A DNA stretch of 64,000 nt, from assembly GCA_030430205.1 (NCBI GenBank), contig JAUIGE010000011.1, forward strand, positions 1 through 64,000. The letters run 5' to 3'. The first letter of the stretch is position 1. Every line of letters begins with the position of its first letter. Positions 42,834 through 52,971 of this stretch are shown here, piece by piece. The DNA is from Bacteroidia bacterium (GTDB taxonomy: Bacteria > Bacteroidota > Bacteroidia > J057). The position numbers and the translations under genes are program-made. The notes beneath the pieces were generated by a model. That model worked only from the letters and a program-made list of their open reading frames with translations. It searched no databases and was not told where the DNA came from.

Positions 42834-43622
42834 ATGAGCACACATTCCGCTGCTATCGCAGCAGCCAATCGCCTGCAGGAAGCGGCAAAATCTCGAAAAA
42901 CCTGCCAGCCAGTAAGAGACTTACTGGGAGAAACAGACCTCGCCCTGGCTTATGAAGCCCAGAATATCATTACCCAACAAAGACTTGATAGCGGTGCCCG
43001 CCTGGTAGGCCGAAAAATCGGCCTCACTTCTCTTGCTGTCCAGCAGCAATTGGGCGTAGATCAACCCGATTACGGGATGTTATTTGATGACATGGAAGTA
43101 GCCCATGGAGGGGAAATTCCCTGGGGAGAAGCCATGCAACCCAAGGCTGAAGCCGAAATCGCCTTTGTCCTAAAGAAAGATCTTCCCCACACCAGCATGA
43201 CCACAGCGGACTTGATTTCCGCTATAGACTATGTCCTGGCCTCGATCGAGATCGTCGGCAGCCGGATCGAAAACTGGAATATCCGCATAACGGATACCAT
43301 CGCTGACAATGCCTCTGCGAGTCATTTTATCCTGGGGCACAAACCCACGAGGCTTGAAAATATAGACTTGTTGGGCTGCAAGGTGGTTTTGAAAAAAAAC
43401 GGCAAGACCGTTTCTGAGGGGGTAGGCGCCGCCTGCATGGGCTCCCCTCTCACGGCCGGCCTATGGCTGGCCCGGACCATGGCAAGCCTTGGCCAGCCGC
43501 TCAAAGCGGGTGACATCGTGCTATCAGGCGCGCTGGGGCCTGTTGTTCAGGCAGAGCCGGGCGATGCTATCACAGCTATTTTTGATACCTTAGGAGAAGT
43601 ATCCGTCCATTTTGGAAAATAA
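42834..43622 (+). CDS. mhpD: 2-oxopent-4-enoate hydratase
   Basis: A 262-residue enzyme of the MhpD/DmpE fumarylacetoacetate-hydrolase-like family, which adds water to 2-hydroxypenta-2,4-dienoate to give 4-hydroxy-2-oxovalerate. The family signature [17 protein letters not shown], then [10 protein letters not shown] and the metal-binding [11 protein letters not shown] are present. The related 4-oxalocrotonate decarboxylase (DmpH) has the same fold and cannot be fully excluded. First gene of the trio that completes meta-cleavage of catechols or phenylpropanoids. Confidence 0.88.
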   Translation: MSTHSAAIAAANRLQEAAKSRKTCQPVRDLLGETDLALAYEAQNIITQQRLDSGARLVGRKIGLTSLAVQQQLGVDQPDYGMLFDDMEVAHGGEIPWGEAMQPKAEAEIAFVLKKDLPHTSMTTADLISAIDYVLASIEIVGSRIENWNIRITDTIADNASASHFILGHKPTRLENIDLLGCKVVLKKNGKTVSEGVGAACMGSPLTAGLWLARTMASLGQPLKAGDIVLSGALGPVVQAEPGDAITAIFDTLGEVSVHFGK

Positions 43623-43632
43623 TATAGATGAT

Positions 43633-44580
43633 ATGGAAAAAGTAAAAGTTGCCATTATAGGTTCCGGAAATATTGGAACTGACCTGATGATCAAGATACT
43701 CCGCACTTCTGATGTGCTGGAGATGGCTGTCATGGTAGGGATAGATCCCGAATCCGATGGACTGGCCAGGGCCAAACGCATGGGGGTAAAGACCACACAT
43801 GAAGGCATCACTGGCCTGATAGAGATGCCCGAGTGGCAGGATATTCAATTGGTGTTTGATGCAACTTCCGCCAAAGCCCATCATTACAATTGGTCTTTTG
43901 TAGAAAAATACCCCGACAAACGCATGATTGACCTGACGCCTGCGGCCATCGGCCCTTACCTGGTGCCACCCGTAAACTTTGATGACAACCTGCATGTCAG
44001 AAATGTGAATATGGTCACTTGCGGAGGCCAGGCCACCATTCCGATGGTAGCGGCCGTTTCGCGGGTCGCAAAGGTATATTATGGCGAGATTGTGGCGTCT
44101 ATCGCCAGCAAATCTGCGGGTCCCGGTACCCGCGCCAACATAGATGAGTTTACCGAGACGACCTCGGCGGCGATTGAAAAAGTCGGCGGAGCCGAGAGGG
44201 GAAAGGCCATCATAGTGCTGAACCCGGCAGAGCCGCCCCTCGTCATGCGCGATACCGTTTTCACCCTCAGTGAAAATGCAGACCAGGAAACTATCCGCGA
44301 AAGCATCCACCAGATGGTAGCTGAAGTACAAAAATATGTCCCTGGCTACAAGCTTCACCAGGAAGTTCAGTTTGAAGAGATTCCACCGGAAAGACCTGTC
44401 TTCATTGAAGGCCTGGGCCTTCGCCACGGACTCAAAACAAGCGTTTTGTTGCAGGTAGAAGGCGCAGGGCATTATCTGCCCAAATATGCAGGCAACCTGG
44501 ATATCATGACTTCTGCTGCGCTGGCTACTGGGGAGAAGCTTTCGGGAGCAGAGATCAGAGAAGCGAGAGCAGAGAAATAA
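43633..44580 (+). CDS. mhpF: Acylating acetaldehyde dehydrogenase
   Basis: A 315-residue enzyme that oxidises acetaldehyde to acetyl-CoA with NAD+ and CoA. The Rossmann motif [12 protein letters not shown] is at the N-terminus and the catalytic Cys is in [13 protein letters not shown] (about 131). It forms a channelling complex with the aldolase encoded next. The start is ATG 43633, 10 nt after the mhpD stop; the frame also runs upstream from a TTG overlapping mhpD. Confidence 0.94.
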   Translation: MEKVKVAIIGSGNIGTDLMIKILRTSDVLEMAVMVGIDPESDGLARAKRMGVKTTHEGITGLIEMPEWQDIQLVFDATSAKAHHYNWSFVEKYPDKRMIDLTPAAIGPYLVPPVNFDDNLHVRNVNMVTCGGQATIPMVAAVSRVAKVYYGEIVASIASKSAGPGTRANIDEFTETTSAAIEKVGGAERGKAIIVLNPAEPPLVMRDTVFTLSENADQETIRESIHQMVAEVQKYVPGYKLHQEVQFEEIPPERPVFIEGLGLRHGLKTSVLLQVEGAGHYLPKYAGNLDIMTSAALATGEKLSGAEIREARAEK

Positions 44581-44582
44581 CA

Positions 44583-44660
44583 AAACCCGAAACCCAAAAC
44601 CCGAAACCCAAAACCCAAAACCCGAAACCCGAAACCCAAAACCCAAAACTCAAAACCCCA
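44583..44660. repeat. Telomere-like CCC(A/G)AAA repeat inside the mhp operon
   Basis: About eleven units of CCCGAAA or CCCAAAA (7 bp, some longer) fill the whole gap between mhpF and mhpE. The minus strand reads GGGTTT(T/C) runs, with more than four G-triplets at 4-base spacing, a clear G-quadruplex pattern. The two genes stay codirectional across it. Confidence 0.88.
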
Positions 44661-44661
44661 A

Positions 44662-45663
44662 ATGCTATACATACAAGACGTAACCCTTCGTGATGGCATG
44701 CATGCCATTCGTCATCAATACAGCAAAGACCAGATCCGTGAGATCGCTATCGCCCTGGACAAGGCAGGCGTAGACGCCATCGAAGTGTCACATGGCGATG
44801 GGCTGGCGGGCTCCAGCTTCAATTATGGTTTTGGCGCACATACCGATTGGGAGTGGCTCGAAGGCCTCTCCGAAATCCTGGAGCATGCTGTGCTCACGAC
44901 CTTATTGTTGCCGGGTATCGGTACGATAGAGGACCTGGAGCGTGCACACAGCCTGGGCGTAAAATCCGTTCGGGTGGCGACACACTGTACCGAGGCAGAT
45001 ATTTCTGCTCAGCACATAGGCGCAGCCAAAAAGCTGGGCATGGATGTGGGCGGATTTCTGATGATGGCTCACATGAGCGATCCCAAAAGCCTGGCTCAGC
45101 AGGCAAAACTGATGGAATCCTATGGCGCAGACTGCGTCTATGTGACCGATTCGGCAGGAGCATTGCTCATGGATGGGGTGGCCGACAGGATGAAGGCCTT
45201 CAAGGATGTCCTGGATGAAAAAACGGAAATTGGCATTCACTGCCACCATAACCTCTCATTGGGCGTCGCCAACACAGTTGTCGCCATGCAGCATGGCGCT
45301 ACGCGCCTCGACGCATCCCTTGCAGGCATGGGTGCCGGGGCTGGCAATGCCCCCCTGGAAGTGCTGATCGCAGTCCTCAATAAAATGGGTGCCAATCACG
45401 GATGTGATCTCTACCAGCTGATGGACGCTGCCGATGACCTCATTCGTCCCTTGCAGACCCGACCTGTGCGGGTAGATAGAGAAACCCTTTCTCTGGGCTA
45501 TGCCGGTGTTTATTCCAGCTTTTTGCTGCATGCTGAAAAAGCATCCCAAAGATACGGTATAGATACCCGTGCCATTTTGGAAGAATTGGGAAATAGAAAA
45601 ATGGTCGGCGGTCAGGAAGACATGATCATTGATGTGGCGCTGGATATGAAGAGAAAAAGCTGA
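44662..45663 (+). CDS. mhpE: 4-hydroxy-2-oxovalerate aldolase
   Basis: A 333-residue class II aldolase that splits 4-hydroxy-2-oxovalerate into pyruvate and acetaldehyde. The metal- and substrate-binding motif [14 protein letters not shown] is at the N-terminus; [19 protein letters not shown] and the metal ligands in [14 protein letters not shown] follow. The C-terminal helical part binds the dehydrogenase MhpF. Its TGA stop and the opposite gene's stop form a palindromic TGATCA with no gap (45661-45666). Confidence 0.94.
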   Translation: MLYIQDVTLRDGMHAIRHQYSKDQIREIAIALDKAGVDAIEVSHGDGLAGSSFNYGFGAHTDWEWLEGLSEILEHAVLTTLLLPGIGTIEDLERAHSLGVKSVRVATHCTEADISAQHIGAAKKLGMDVGGFLMMAHMSDPKSLAQQAKLMESYGADCVYVTDSAGALLMDGVADRMKAFKDVLDEKTEIGIHCHHNLSLGVANTVVAMQHGATRLDASLAGMGAGAGNAPLEVLIAVLNKMGANHGCDLYQLMDAADDLIRPLQTRPVRVDRETLSLGYAGVYSSFLLHAEKASQRYGIDTRAILEELGNRKMVGGQEDMIIDVALDMKRKS

Positions 45664-47022
45664 TCAATCCTTTGGCCAAAATTTGAGCGCAAGCTCCATG
45701 ACATCATCATATTGCCCCTTTCCGGACTGTATTTTGGGAAGGAGCAATTTGCTCTTAGGGTCTTCTTTAAGGATCCATTTGCCTTTTTTGGCTTTGCGAA
45801 GGACTTCGCCGGTATAGGCAAGCACAGACAGAGCCATTTCTTCCTGGTATAAATGGCTCCTCTGCCAATTCAGAGCGGTTGCGAGCTCGTCGAGGCTGCC
45901 CAGGCTGCCATCGAGCTTCTCCTTTTCAATGGTTCCGCTGGCGGAAAGGTAGTTTGTCAACTCAGGCGCATGCGCCACCAGGCTATCACCATATTGCCGC
46001 AGGACGCTTTCAAACAGCAATTCGGGCTGACCTGAATAATCATCTGATGAGACATACGCCAGTAAGTCGGCCTCACTGATGAAGTAGCGCGCATAATTGT
46101 AGGTGGGATGCCACAGCAAAAAGCCATTTTGCCCCAATTTTAATACCCTTTTAAATTCATCACTGTAGCTGGGCATATTTTCAGCTTCATGCCTCAGGAA
46201 GACCTGGTTCAATTGCGGTTCACTCAGGTAAATCAACCTTTTTTCCAACCCAATCAAAATCTCCCCATCTACGAGTTGGTTACTTAGGTATTTGCTGGCC
46301 TCGGACTCATAAAAACTGAGCATATCCAGGTGATGTAATAAGCTGATTTTATCTGAAAAAAGTATACCAGGGCTCGCTTCTGTTGGCACAAAAAGCAGCT
46401 CCTCCGAGGTCAGGACATACACTTTCCCGCTATCAATCTGGTTTTCTTCAATGAGTTCAGGGCCTTCATGTAAAAAATTGTCAGTTTGGATTTGAGACAA
46501 AGGCATCTCCCAATGCGCCGTTCCGGCAGGCCCGCGGACAATCCGCAGCTTCTGCAAAGCTTTTGCCTCTTTCAATCCCATGGCTATCAGCGCATCACCA
46601 TTGTATAATTCGAAAGCATATCTGCCGTCTTTGAGGGCATGACAAGCGCGGCTTCCGGCTATGCGATAGAGATTCGCCGGAGTAGAGGGGTTAACTTCTC
46701 TCAATTCTTCAAAAATCGGGGCCGGGATGTAAGTGAGCTGGTAAAAACTGTTTTCAGTCAGGTGAATTTTACTTTCCTCCGGTAAATTTTTCAATCTTTG
46801 CTCCACATAGGCCTCCAGCACGGGTTCGGGCAATAAGATTCTTTTGAACAAAATTTTCTTATGCTCCTCTATATAATCTCCAAAACCGCTGATATGTGTT
46901 CCCAGCCGGGAAAATGCTGAGGATGTGCTATCCTTTTTTTGAGGCGGCTGCCCCAGGAGTTGAGAAGAAATAGCAATAAAACACAAGCTTAGGAGGCAAT
47001 ATATCCGGGGAAAAGTCTTCAT
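45664..47022 (-). CDS. Secreted protein of unknown function
   Basis: A 452-residue protein with a signal peptide (hydrophobic core to about residue 24, SSQLLGQ). No domain is recognised. It is mixed alpha/beta with no Cys-rich or repeat pattern; single features include YIPAPIFEELREVNP and a WHPTYNYARYF segment. It is transcribed alone and is divergent from the gene at 47149. Confidence 0.6.
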   Translation of the reverse strand: MKTFPRIYCLLSLCFIAISSQLLGQPPQKKDSTSSAFSRLGTHISGFGDYIEEHKKILFKRILLPEPVLEAYVEQRLKNLPEESKIHLTENSFYQLTYIPAPIFEELREVNPSTPANLYRIAGSRACHALKDGRYAFELYNGDALIAMGLKEAKALQKLRIVRGPAGTAHWEMPLSQIQTDNFLHEGPELIEENQIDSGKVYVLTSEELLFVPTEASPGILFSDKISLLHHLDMLSFYESEASKYLSNQLVDGEILIGLEKRLIYLSEPQLNQVFLRHEAENMPSYSDEFKRVLKLGQNGFLLWHPTYNYARYFISEADLLAYVSSDDYSGQPELLFESVLRQYGDSLVAHAPELTNYLSASGTIEKEKLDGSLGSLDELATALNWQRSHLYQEEMALSVLAYTGEVLRKAKKGKWILKEDPKSKLLLPKIQSGKGQYDDVMELALKFWPKD

Positions 47023-47148
47023 ATGAGCTTAACGATGTATTTGCAGGTAAAAATACAAATTTTCGTCCTTCCTATGCTTAATTTGCTAAAATGAAAAAAT
47101 CTTCAGACGATTTGCCCGTTTTGCCTACCTATTAACAATATTGAAGAC

Positions 47149-50100
47149 ATGAAACGATACCTATCAATAATACTTTTAATCCTACTGAGCTGGATCGAAG
47201 GAATCGGACAGCAGCCATTCCATTTGCCTTCAGAAGTTAACAGCATCTATGAGGAAAGAGAACCCATTCTTTCGAATGACGGAAAACAGCTCTTTATCTG
47301 GCGCAGAAAACATCCGGGCAATGCCGGTGGTGAAGGAGACCAGGGGGATATCTGGGTTAGCAACAGGACCGGCCTTCACAGCTACAGCCAGGCTGTTCCC
47401 TTTTATTTGCCGCTCAATTCGGCGGGGCTGGAGTTTCTGTGGCAGCTATCGCCCGGCGGCGACACATTTTATGTGAGTCAGGTTATCAGCAACCGGGACC
47501 CCGGTTTGTACTATACTACCCGCGAAAGAGGCGTTTACCGGCCGCTCAAGCGGCTCTATATCCAGGGCTTTTTCCCAAGAGGAAAACATCGGGACTACAT
47601 CATGACGTCACAGGGCGATATGCTTATCCCCAATGAAACCGCCAACGGTTTTGGCGGCCCCGATCTCTTCATTTGCTTCCGCATCAATGATACCACCTGG
47701 TCACAACCCCTCAACCTGGGGCCAACCATCAACAGCGCCGGAGATGAAGACGCCCCTTTCCTTTTGCCCGACGGCAAAACCCTTTTTTTCAACTCCAACG
47801 GCCATGGAAGCAATGGCAAGCATGATGTCTACTTCAGCCGTCGCCTGGACGATAGCTGGCAAAACTGGTCCAAACCCGAACCCATAGGCGCGCCCATCAA
47901 TAGCCCGGAAAACGAAGCCGACTTCGTCGTGACAGATAATGGAGAGATGGCCTATTGGATTTCAGATAATGTAAGCAATGGCTCCTATGACATCTTCCAG
48001 ATGCCGATCGCAGGCTGCGATTTGGATGTATATCCCAAAGGCGATCATGTGATGTGTGAAGGCGAAAGCATCGAATTGGAAGCGGGCTTCACCCTGGCAG
48101 AACGGCACCTCAGCTACCAATGGCAGCGTGATGGCCGGGATATACCCGGCGAGACAGGCCGCAAATTGCTGGTGAGAGAAACGGGCAATTACCAGGTTGT
48201 GAGAAAAAAAGATGATTGTACCAACACCTCCTCTCCCATGCGCATCAGCGTTATTCCCAGCCCTCAGGTGACGATAGAAAGCCCAACCAACTTCATCTGC
48301 GAGGAGGATTCTATCTTGCTAAAAGCCGTTTCTGCCGAGGCTTCTTCCTGGGAATGGGTAAAAAATGGTCTCAGCATCCCCCGCGCCAACAGGCCCGAAC
48401 TTTGGGTCAAGCGCCCCGGCTCCTACTATGTGAAAGTTTCCAATGGCGTCTGCGGCTCCGCCACAAAATCTATCCGCGTCGGAAAGATGGAACGTCCCAT
48501 TATTTATCCTTCAGACCAGGCCCTGATCCGGGCACGTACCCTCCCCAATGAATGGCTCTGGACCCAGGAGTTCAGAGAAAAAAAGGACAAGTATTCCCTG
48601 CAGGACATGAGCAGTGATGGCGAAGGCAAGGTGGTGATTTTGGGAAGAGAACATAAGGGCCGAAAGTCCTTTCCGACTTTATCTTATTTTGATCGAAATG
48701 GAACCTTGCTTTGGAAAAAAGTGGCGGAGAAAGGCCAGACACAGGTCGGGAGCCAATTGGTTCAAATGGATTATGAAGGAAATATCTTTGTCCTGCAAGC
48801 CGAAAAATACCTCACCAAATACGATGCAAACGGGCGTTTGCTCTGGGAAAGAGGTGCTTCGGGTGAAATGTCGGTAGCAGGCTTGACCACAGATCCCCAG
48901 GGCCATGTATATGCCATGCTTCGGTACAAAGGAGAACTTACGCTCAATGGAAAAGATATGCCTGCCCGAAGCGATGGTGGTGCCCTTATTCAAAAATACG
49001 ACCCCTGGGGAGAGTTGAAATGGAGTCGCATCCTGAGCCTGCCTTTTAGTGAAAAGGCTCAAACCAATAGCCTGGGCTGCGATGCCAGCGGAAACCTCTA
49101 TGTGGCGGGTGAATTCACCGATAAGGTGGTATTTGAAGGAGAAGAAATCCTGCGGTCCAGTTCAGGAGAGGCCAATGCCTTTGTGGCCCGTTACTTTCCC
49201 GATGGGAAACTGCATTGGGCAAGGCGCTATACAGCGCCTTCGTTTTCGCCGGAGGCGGTAGCCATGCATAGCGATCCTTCGGGAAATACCTTCCTTTTAT
49301 TTAAAGGAAAAATGCTCAAATACGATCCCTATGGCAGGATCGTCTGGCGGGCCGAAGGCCATGAAAGTGCGCGCTTTGCGCGCATAGCCGTTGACAGGCA
49401 GGGGACACTTTTTTCCCTTTATCTTTTAGAAAATAACCAATACAGCCTGAGTCGTACCGACAAAAGAGGAAATGTGCTGGAGATATGGACACAAAAAAGC
49501 ATGAGCAAAGAAGAGGGCAATTTGCCCGCCATTGCAAGCAATGAGGGAGGCAGGCTTTTTGTCGCTGGCATCGCCAACGGCAAAGCTCCTTCCAAGGCAA
49601 GCATAGATGCTTTGCCCGCTTTTGTGACAGCTTTTGGGCCTCCGGACCATCCGGATGTATTGGCGCCAATCTCCATTTGCCCCGGCGAATCCCTGGATCT
49701 GATAGTCAAAATCCCCCGGGATTTGCCCTATTATTGGCTGAAAGATGGAAAACCCATCGCGGGCGCGACGGATACTTTGCTGAAAGTGACTGAACGCGGT
49801 TTGTATACCGTGCGCGCCTTCAGCGGAGGCTGTCAGCAGTATGCCAACCTTCAGCAGGTAGAAGACTGCTACCAGGCATTGACCCAACCCAAAGAAGAAC
49901 CTCAGCCACCCAAAAAAGAAGAAGTGAAAGAACCAGAACCTCCCAAAGTGGTGACAGTAGATTTGCCCAAACCCAGGGAGGAAGCCCGGGAAGAACCCGA
50001 GCCGGACGCCAAAATCAGGACCACCATCACGGGTAATCCTACCAGCCTCAATAACCGGAAAGTCAAGCGGCAGGGCGGCGTCAGGATCAGCAATCCCAAA

Positions 50101-50391
50101 GTGAAAATCAGTGTTTGGGACCGGGGCGCTGTAGACAATGACACCATTTCACTCAATGTGAATGGCCGCTGGCTGGTAGAAAACTATGCTTTGCGGAAAG
50201 AAGCAAAGGTTTTTGAAGTGGAATTCAATCCCGATGGTGCAAATTATATCATCCTTTTTGCCCATAACCTCGGTATTTTTCCTCCCAATACAGCCACCGT
50301 TTCTATAGACGATGGCACCCAGGTCAAGGTCTTCAAATTGAAGTCCAGCCTGAATGACTGCGGTAGTATCAATGTAAAATTGGATAAGTGA
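47149..50391 (+). CDS. Large secreted protein: PD40 propeller, Ig-like domains, SBBP propeller
   Basis: A 1080-residue exported protein. After the signal peptide (to about 21) come PD40/WD40-like repeats (about 30-290; LPDGKTLFFNSNGHG), two Ig-like domains (about 295-440; YQWQRDGRDIPGE, WEWVKNGLSIP), an SBBP-type propeller (about 480-810; LYVAGEFTDKVVF, YDPWGELKWSRIL), another Ig-like domain (YYWLKDGKPIAGA), a Pro/Glu/Lys-rich linker (about 915-960) and a C-terminal beta domain with GRWLVENYAL and LGIFPPNTATVSI, known from many Bacteroidota envelope proteins. Likely surface or periplasmic, structural or adhesive. Confidence 0.82.
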   Translation: MKRYLSIILLILLSWIEGIGQQPFHLPSEVNSIYEEREPILSNDGKQLFIWRRKHPGNAGGEGDQGDIWVSNRTGLHSYSQAVPFYLPLNSAGLEFLWQLSPGGDTFYVSQVISNRDPGLYYTTRERGVYRPLKRLYIQGFFPRGKHRDYIMTSQGDMLIPNETANGFGGPDLFICFRINDTTWSQPLNLGPTINSAGDEDAPFLLPDGKTLFFNSNGHGSNGKHDVYFSRRLDDSWQNWSKPEPIGAPINSPENEADFVVTDNGEMAYWISDNVSNGSYDIFQMPIAGCDLDVYPKGDHVMCEGESIELEAGFTLAERHLSYQWQRDGRDIPGETGRKLLVRETGNYQVVRKKDDCTNTSSPMRISVIPSPQVTIESPTNFICEEDSILLKAVSAEASSWEWVKNGLSIPRANRPELWVKRPGSYYVKVSNGVCGSATKSIRVGKMERPIIYPSDQALIRARTLPNEWLWTQEFREKKDKYSLQDMSSDGEGKVVILGREHKGRKSFPTLSYFDRNGTLLWKKVAEKGQTQVGSQLVQMDYEGNIFVLQAEKYLTKYDANGRLLWERGASGEMSVAGLTTDPQGHVYAMLRYKGELTLNGKDMPARSDGGALIQKYDPWGELKWSRILSLPFSEKAQTNSLGCDASGNLYVAGEFTDKVVFEGEEILRSSSGEANAFVARYFPDGKLHWARRYTAPSFSPEAVAMHSDPSGNTFLLFKGKMLKYDPYGRIVWRAEGHESARFARIAVDRQGTLFSLYLLENNQYSLSRTDKRGNVLEIWTQKSMSKEEGNLPAIASNEGGRLFVAGIANGKAPSKASIDALPAFVTAFGPPDHPDVLAPISICPGESLDLIVKIPRDLPYYWLKDGKPIAGATDTLLKVTERGLYTVRAFSGGCQQYANLQQVEDCYQALTQPKEEPQPPKKEEVKEPEPPKVVTVDLPKPREEAREEPEPDAKIRTTITGNPTSLNNRKVKRQGGVRISNPKVKISVWDRGAVDNDTISLNVNGRWLVENYALRKEAKVFEVEFNPDGANYIILFAHNLGIFPPNTATVSIDDGTQVKVFKLKSSLNDCGSINVKLDK

Positions 50392-50431
50392 AACTATTTT
50401 AGAATATTAGCGTATTATAATTCTCTTCATT

Positions 50432-50893
50432 ATGAAATACATGAACATGAACCGATTCATCCTCATCCTCAGCAGCATGCTGCTTCTTTTCAGCCTGACA
50501 GCTTGCCAGGGGCAACAGCAAGCGGGAGATACATCTCCCGAAAATACACCGCAGGAAACTCCCGCGCTAGCCGTATCTGAGGTCCTGCCTCCGGCAGCTT
50601 TCTGGGAAAAATACGAGCAAACAGCTGATGCACAGCTCATTGATGTGCGGACTCCCGAAGAAATTGCCGAAGGCAAGGTGACAGGAGCAAGCATGATTGA
50701 CTACCGTGCAGCAGATTTTCAGGCGCAAATCGAAAAACTGGACAAGGAAAAAGCCGTTTTTCTGTATTGCCGTTCCGGTGGAAGGAGCGGGCAGGCAGCT
50801 GCCCAGATGGAGCGATTGGGTTTTAAGCATGTCGTAGACATGAAGGGGGGCATGATAGCCTGGACGGAGGCCGGGATGCCCGTTGAAAAGTAA
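50432..50893 (+). CDS. Rhodanese-domain lipoprotein
   Basis: A 153-residue lipoprotein with lipobox FSLTAC and a single rhodanese domain (about 55-150). The active-site loop is FLYCRSGGRSG with the persulfide-forming Cys. It probably handles sulfane sulfur or acts in thiol redox at the membrane. A thioredoxin gene follows 21 bp downstream, a meaningful pairing since thioredoxin can reduce rhodanese persulfides. Confidence 0.9.
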   Translation: MKYMNMNRFILILSSMLLLFSLTACQGQQQAGDTSPENTPQETPALAVSEVLPPAAFWEKYEQTADAQLIDVRTPEEIAEGKVTGASMIDYRAADFQAQIEKLDKEKAVFLYCRSGGRSGQAAAQMERLGFKHVVDMKGGMIAWTEAGMPVEK

Positions 50894-50914
50894 AAAATCA
50901 GCAAATTTGAAAAC

Positions 50915-51238
50915 ATGAAAATGGAAGAGAAAACAACTCCCAAATTATCCTTTCAGGATATTATTAACAGTGACAAGCCTACTTTGGTAGATTTTTTCGC
51001 TACCTGGTGTGGACCATGTATTGCCATGGCGCCCGTATTGAAAGAATTGAAGGGTGAAGTAGGGGAGGAAGCCAATATCATCAAAGTGGATATTGACCGC
51101 AACAGAGCTGTGGCCGATGCCTTCCGCATCACAGGCGTTCCTACCTTCATTTTGTTCAAAAATGGAGAGGTAGTCTGGCGCCAGTCTGGCGGTATGCCTA
51201 AGCACATGCTCAAGCAGGCCATAGAAGCGGCTAAGTAA
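50915..51238 (+). CDS. trxA: Thioredoxin
   Basis: A 107-residue thioredoxin with the active site [12 protein letters not shown], the cis-Pro loop [10 protein letters not shown] and no signal peptide, so it is cytosolic. The fold is complete. It probably shares a transcript with the rhodanese lipoprotein. Its 3' end overlaps the convergent hydrolase gene by 8 bp. Confidence 0.93.
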   Translation: MKMEEKTTPKLSFQDIINSDKPTLVDFFATWCGPCIAMAPVLKELKGEVGEEANIIKVDIDRNRAVADAFRITGVPTFILFKNGEVVWRQSGGMPKHMLKQAIEAAK

Positions 51239-52226
51239 GCCGGTAGATTTCGCCTACTTTTAACTCAACAAGTTCTCCTCTCAGGGAACCATTCGCAGCC
51301 GCCTGGCGCAGCTTTCTGATAGGCTCGCCAGGCGGCTCGTCTGATAAATCATAGGTCCCATAGTGCATGGGAATGAACCTTTTGCCCCCCAACTCATGAA
51401 ATGCCTGTATGGATTCTTCGGGATTGGTATGCGAATACTGCATGATACTGGCAGGCTTATATGCGCCTATGGGCAGGATGCAAAGGTCTATGTCTTCTTG
51501 TAGTATCTCTTTTATTTCCTGAAAATGCTCTGCATAGGCCGTATCTCCTGAAAAGAAGATCCTTTGGTTGTGCGACTCAATCAAAAAGCCCCCCCAAAGC
51601 ATATCATTGAAGTCTCTAAGCCCCCGCTTGTTCCAATGCCGGGCCGGGAGAAAGGTAATGTTAAGCCTTTCGTCCGTTTTATATTCCTGCCACCATGCCG
51701 CTTCCTGGTAGCGTTGCATCCCGATAGACTCTATCAGAGGGCCCATCTTGAGCGGGGCCAGCATTTCTACACCGAAGTTATGGGGAATGAGTTTTTTCAA
51801 AGAAGGTTTGTCAAAGTGATCCCGATGCCCATGAGACATGAGGATGTAATCCAGTCCCTTGATTTCTTCTATTTCGCAGGGTAAAGCCACCTGGCGTGGG
51901 ATCATCGGCAGACTCCTCAGGCAGGGATCAGTAAGCATGCTCATGCCATCCAGCCGGATGAAAAAGCTGGCGTGACCGAGCCAGACGATCATGTCGTCCG
52001 TTGAATGAATGAATTCGGTTCCCTCAATCACTTCCAGCCGAAAATCATCATTCTTTTTTTCTTTGCGCTGGGGGTTGCGGCTCAGTTGCCACCTGAGAAT
52101 ATCCCCAAAGCCAGGGTGTTGGTAGGTGCCCAGGCTCATAAACTGCCCGTTTTGGAAAGCATTTCCTTCGATATCTTCCCGAATAAAGCCCAATTCGGGG
52201 TTTTTGAGGTATTGGATTTCACTCAT
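51231..52226 (-). CDS. Metallo-beta-lactamase-fold hydrolase (UlaG/NAPE-PLD-like)
   Basis: A 331-residue hydrolase. Metal-binding motifs in order: [31 protein letters not shown] (HxHxDH), [19 protein letters not shown] and IPMHYGTYD. This order fits the NAPE-PLD/UlaG-like lineage, whose members cleave phosphodiesters or lactones. The substrate is unknown. I chose ATG 52226; the frame extends to a TTG at 52277 without support. Confidence 0.88.
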   Translation of the reverse strand: MSEIQYLKNPELGFIREDIEGNAFQNGQFMSLGTYQHPGFGDILRWQLSRNPQRKEKKNDDFRLEVIEGTEFIHSTDDMIVWLGHASFFIRLDGMSMLTDPCLRSLPMIPRQVALPCEIEEIKGLDYILMSHGHRDHFDKPSLKKLIPHNFGVEMLAPLKMGPLIESIGMQRYQEAAWWQEYKTDERLNITFLPARHWNKRGLRDFNDMLWGGFLIESHNQRIFFSGDTAYAEHFQEIKEILQEDIDLCILPIGAYKPASIMQYSHTNPEESIQAFHELGGKRFIPMHYGTYDLSDEPPGEPIRKLRQAAANGSLRGELVELKVGEIYRLT

Positions 52227-52296
52227 TATGCTAAGACATATTTTTTGAAACCCAATGTTAAGCAAACCTTTTAACAAAAGGTACCGTTTGATTAAT

Positions 52297-52304
52297 TAGA
52301 TTTG
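52297..52304 (+). promoter_or_regulatory. Bacteroidota -7 box for the nicotinamidase-like gene
   Basis: TAGATTTG, a perfect TAnnTTTG, 34 nt before the ATG at 52339. Confidence 0.5.
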
Positions 52305-52338
52305 TGTAAAAAATACAATTATTTATTCCTTCTCAATT

Positions 52339-52971
52339 ATGAAAGCTCTTATCCTCACAGATTTACAAAATGATTTCATGGAAGGCGGAGCCCTTCCCAT
52401 AGTGGGGGCCCAACAAATCGTTCCAAAAATCAATCAACTCCAGCATGTTTTTGGCTTAATCGTAGCAACCAAAGATTGGCATCCGGCTGATCATCAGTCT
52501 TTTGTGGATCAACATCCAGGGAAGAGGGTAGGGGAAAGGCTTGAAATCAAAGGCCAGAGGCAGACGCTTTGGCCAACCCACTGCATCCAGGGCAGCAAGG
52601 GGGCGCAATTTGTTTCGGAGCTTCAAACCCATAAAATAGCCCGCATATTTTTTACGGGAGTCGATCGGGAGTGGGATTGTTACAGCGGATTTGGCAATGG
52701 CCTGCAAACGGATACTGGTTTGTACAATTACCTGAAGGAAAGGCGGGTGAGCCATGTTTTTGTGGCGGGTCTGGCTACAGACTATTATGTAAAAAGCACG
52801 GCTATGAATGCTGCAAAATTGGGATTTGAATCTTATGTTGTGGCCGATGCCTGTAAGGCTGTCAACTTATTTCCGGGGGATGAAGGCCGTGCTTATGCCC
52901 AGATGATAGGTGCAGGCGTAAACATCATTCGGTCGGAGGTTTTGTTAGCTCCCAGTCCAAGCCTACATTGA
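52339..52971 (+). CDS. Nicotinamidase (PncA)-like protein lacking catalytic Cys and Lys
   Basis: A 210-residue isochorismatase-fold protein that aligns along its whole length with nicotinamidase. The first catalytic residue is kept (Asp8 in LTDLQNDF), as are the likely metal ligands in KDWHPADH and WPTHC. The catalytic Cys is replaced: the motif GLATDYCVK reads GLATDYYVK (Tyr150; TAT where TGT is expected). The Lys of the usual KGxD motif is Thr106 (FFTGVDREWDCYSGF). Two of the three catalytic residues are absent, so it probably does not hydrolyse nicotinamide. It could bind a metabolite or a partner. Its 3' end overlaps the convergent gene by 47 bp. Confidence 0.85.
   Translation: MKALILTDLQNDFMEGGALPIVGAQQIVPKINQLQHVFGLIVATKDWHPADHQSFVDQHPGKRVGERLEIKGQRQTLWPTHCIQGSKGAQFVSELQTHKIARIFFTGVDREWDCYSGFGNGLQTDTGLYNYLKERRVSHVFVAGLATDYYVKSTAMNAAKLGFESYVVADACKAVNLFPGDEGRAYAQMIGAGVNIIRSEVLLAPSPSLH

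Noticed and set aside
43576-44646. 356-residue minus-strand ORF
   Set aside because: It is the shadow of mhpF plus the GGGTTT repeat (its N-terminus is a repeated GFGFRV pattern).
44583-44660. True telomere or linear replicon end
   Set aside because: The repeat is internal, short and between two genes of one operon; nothing suggests a DNA end.
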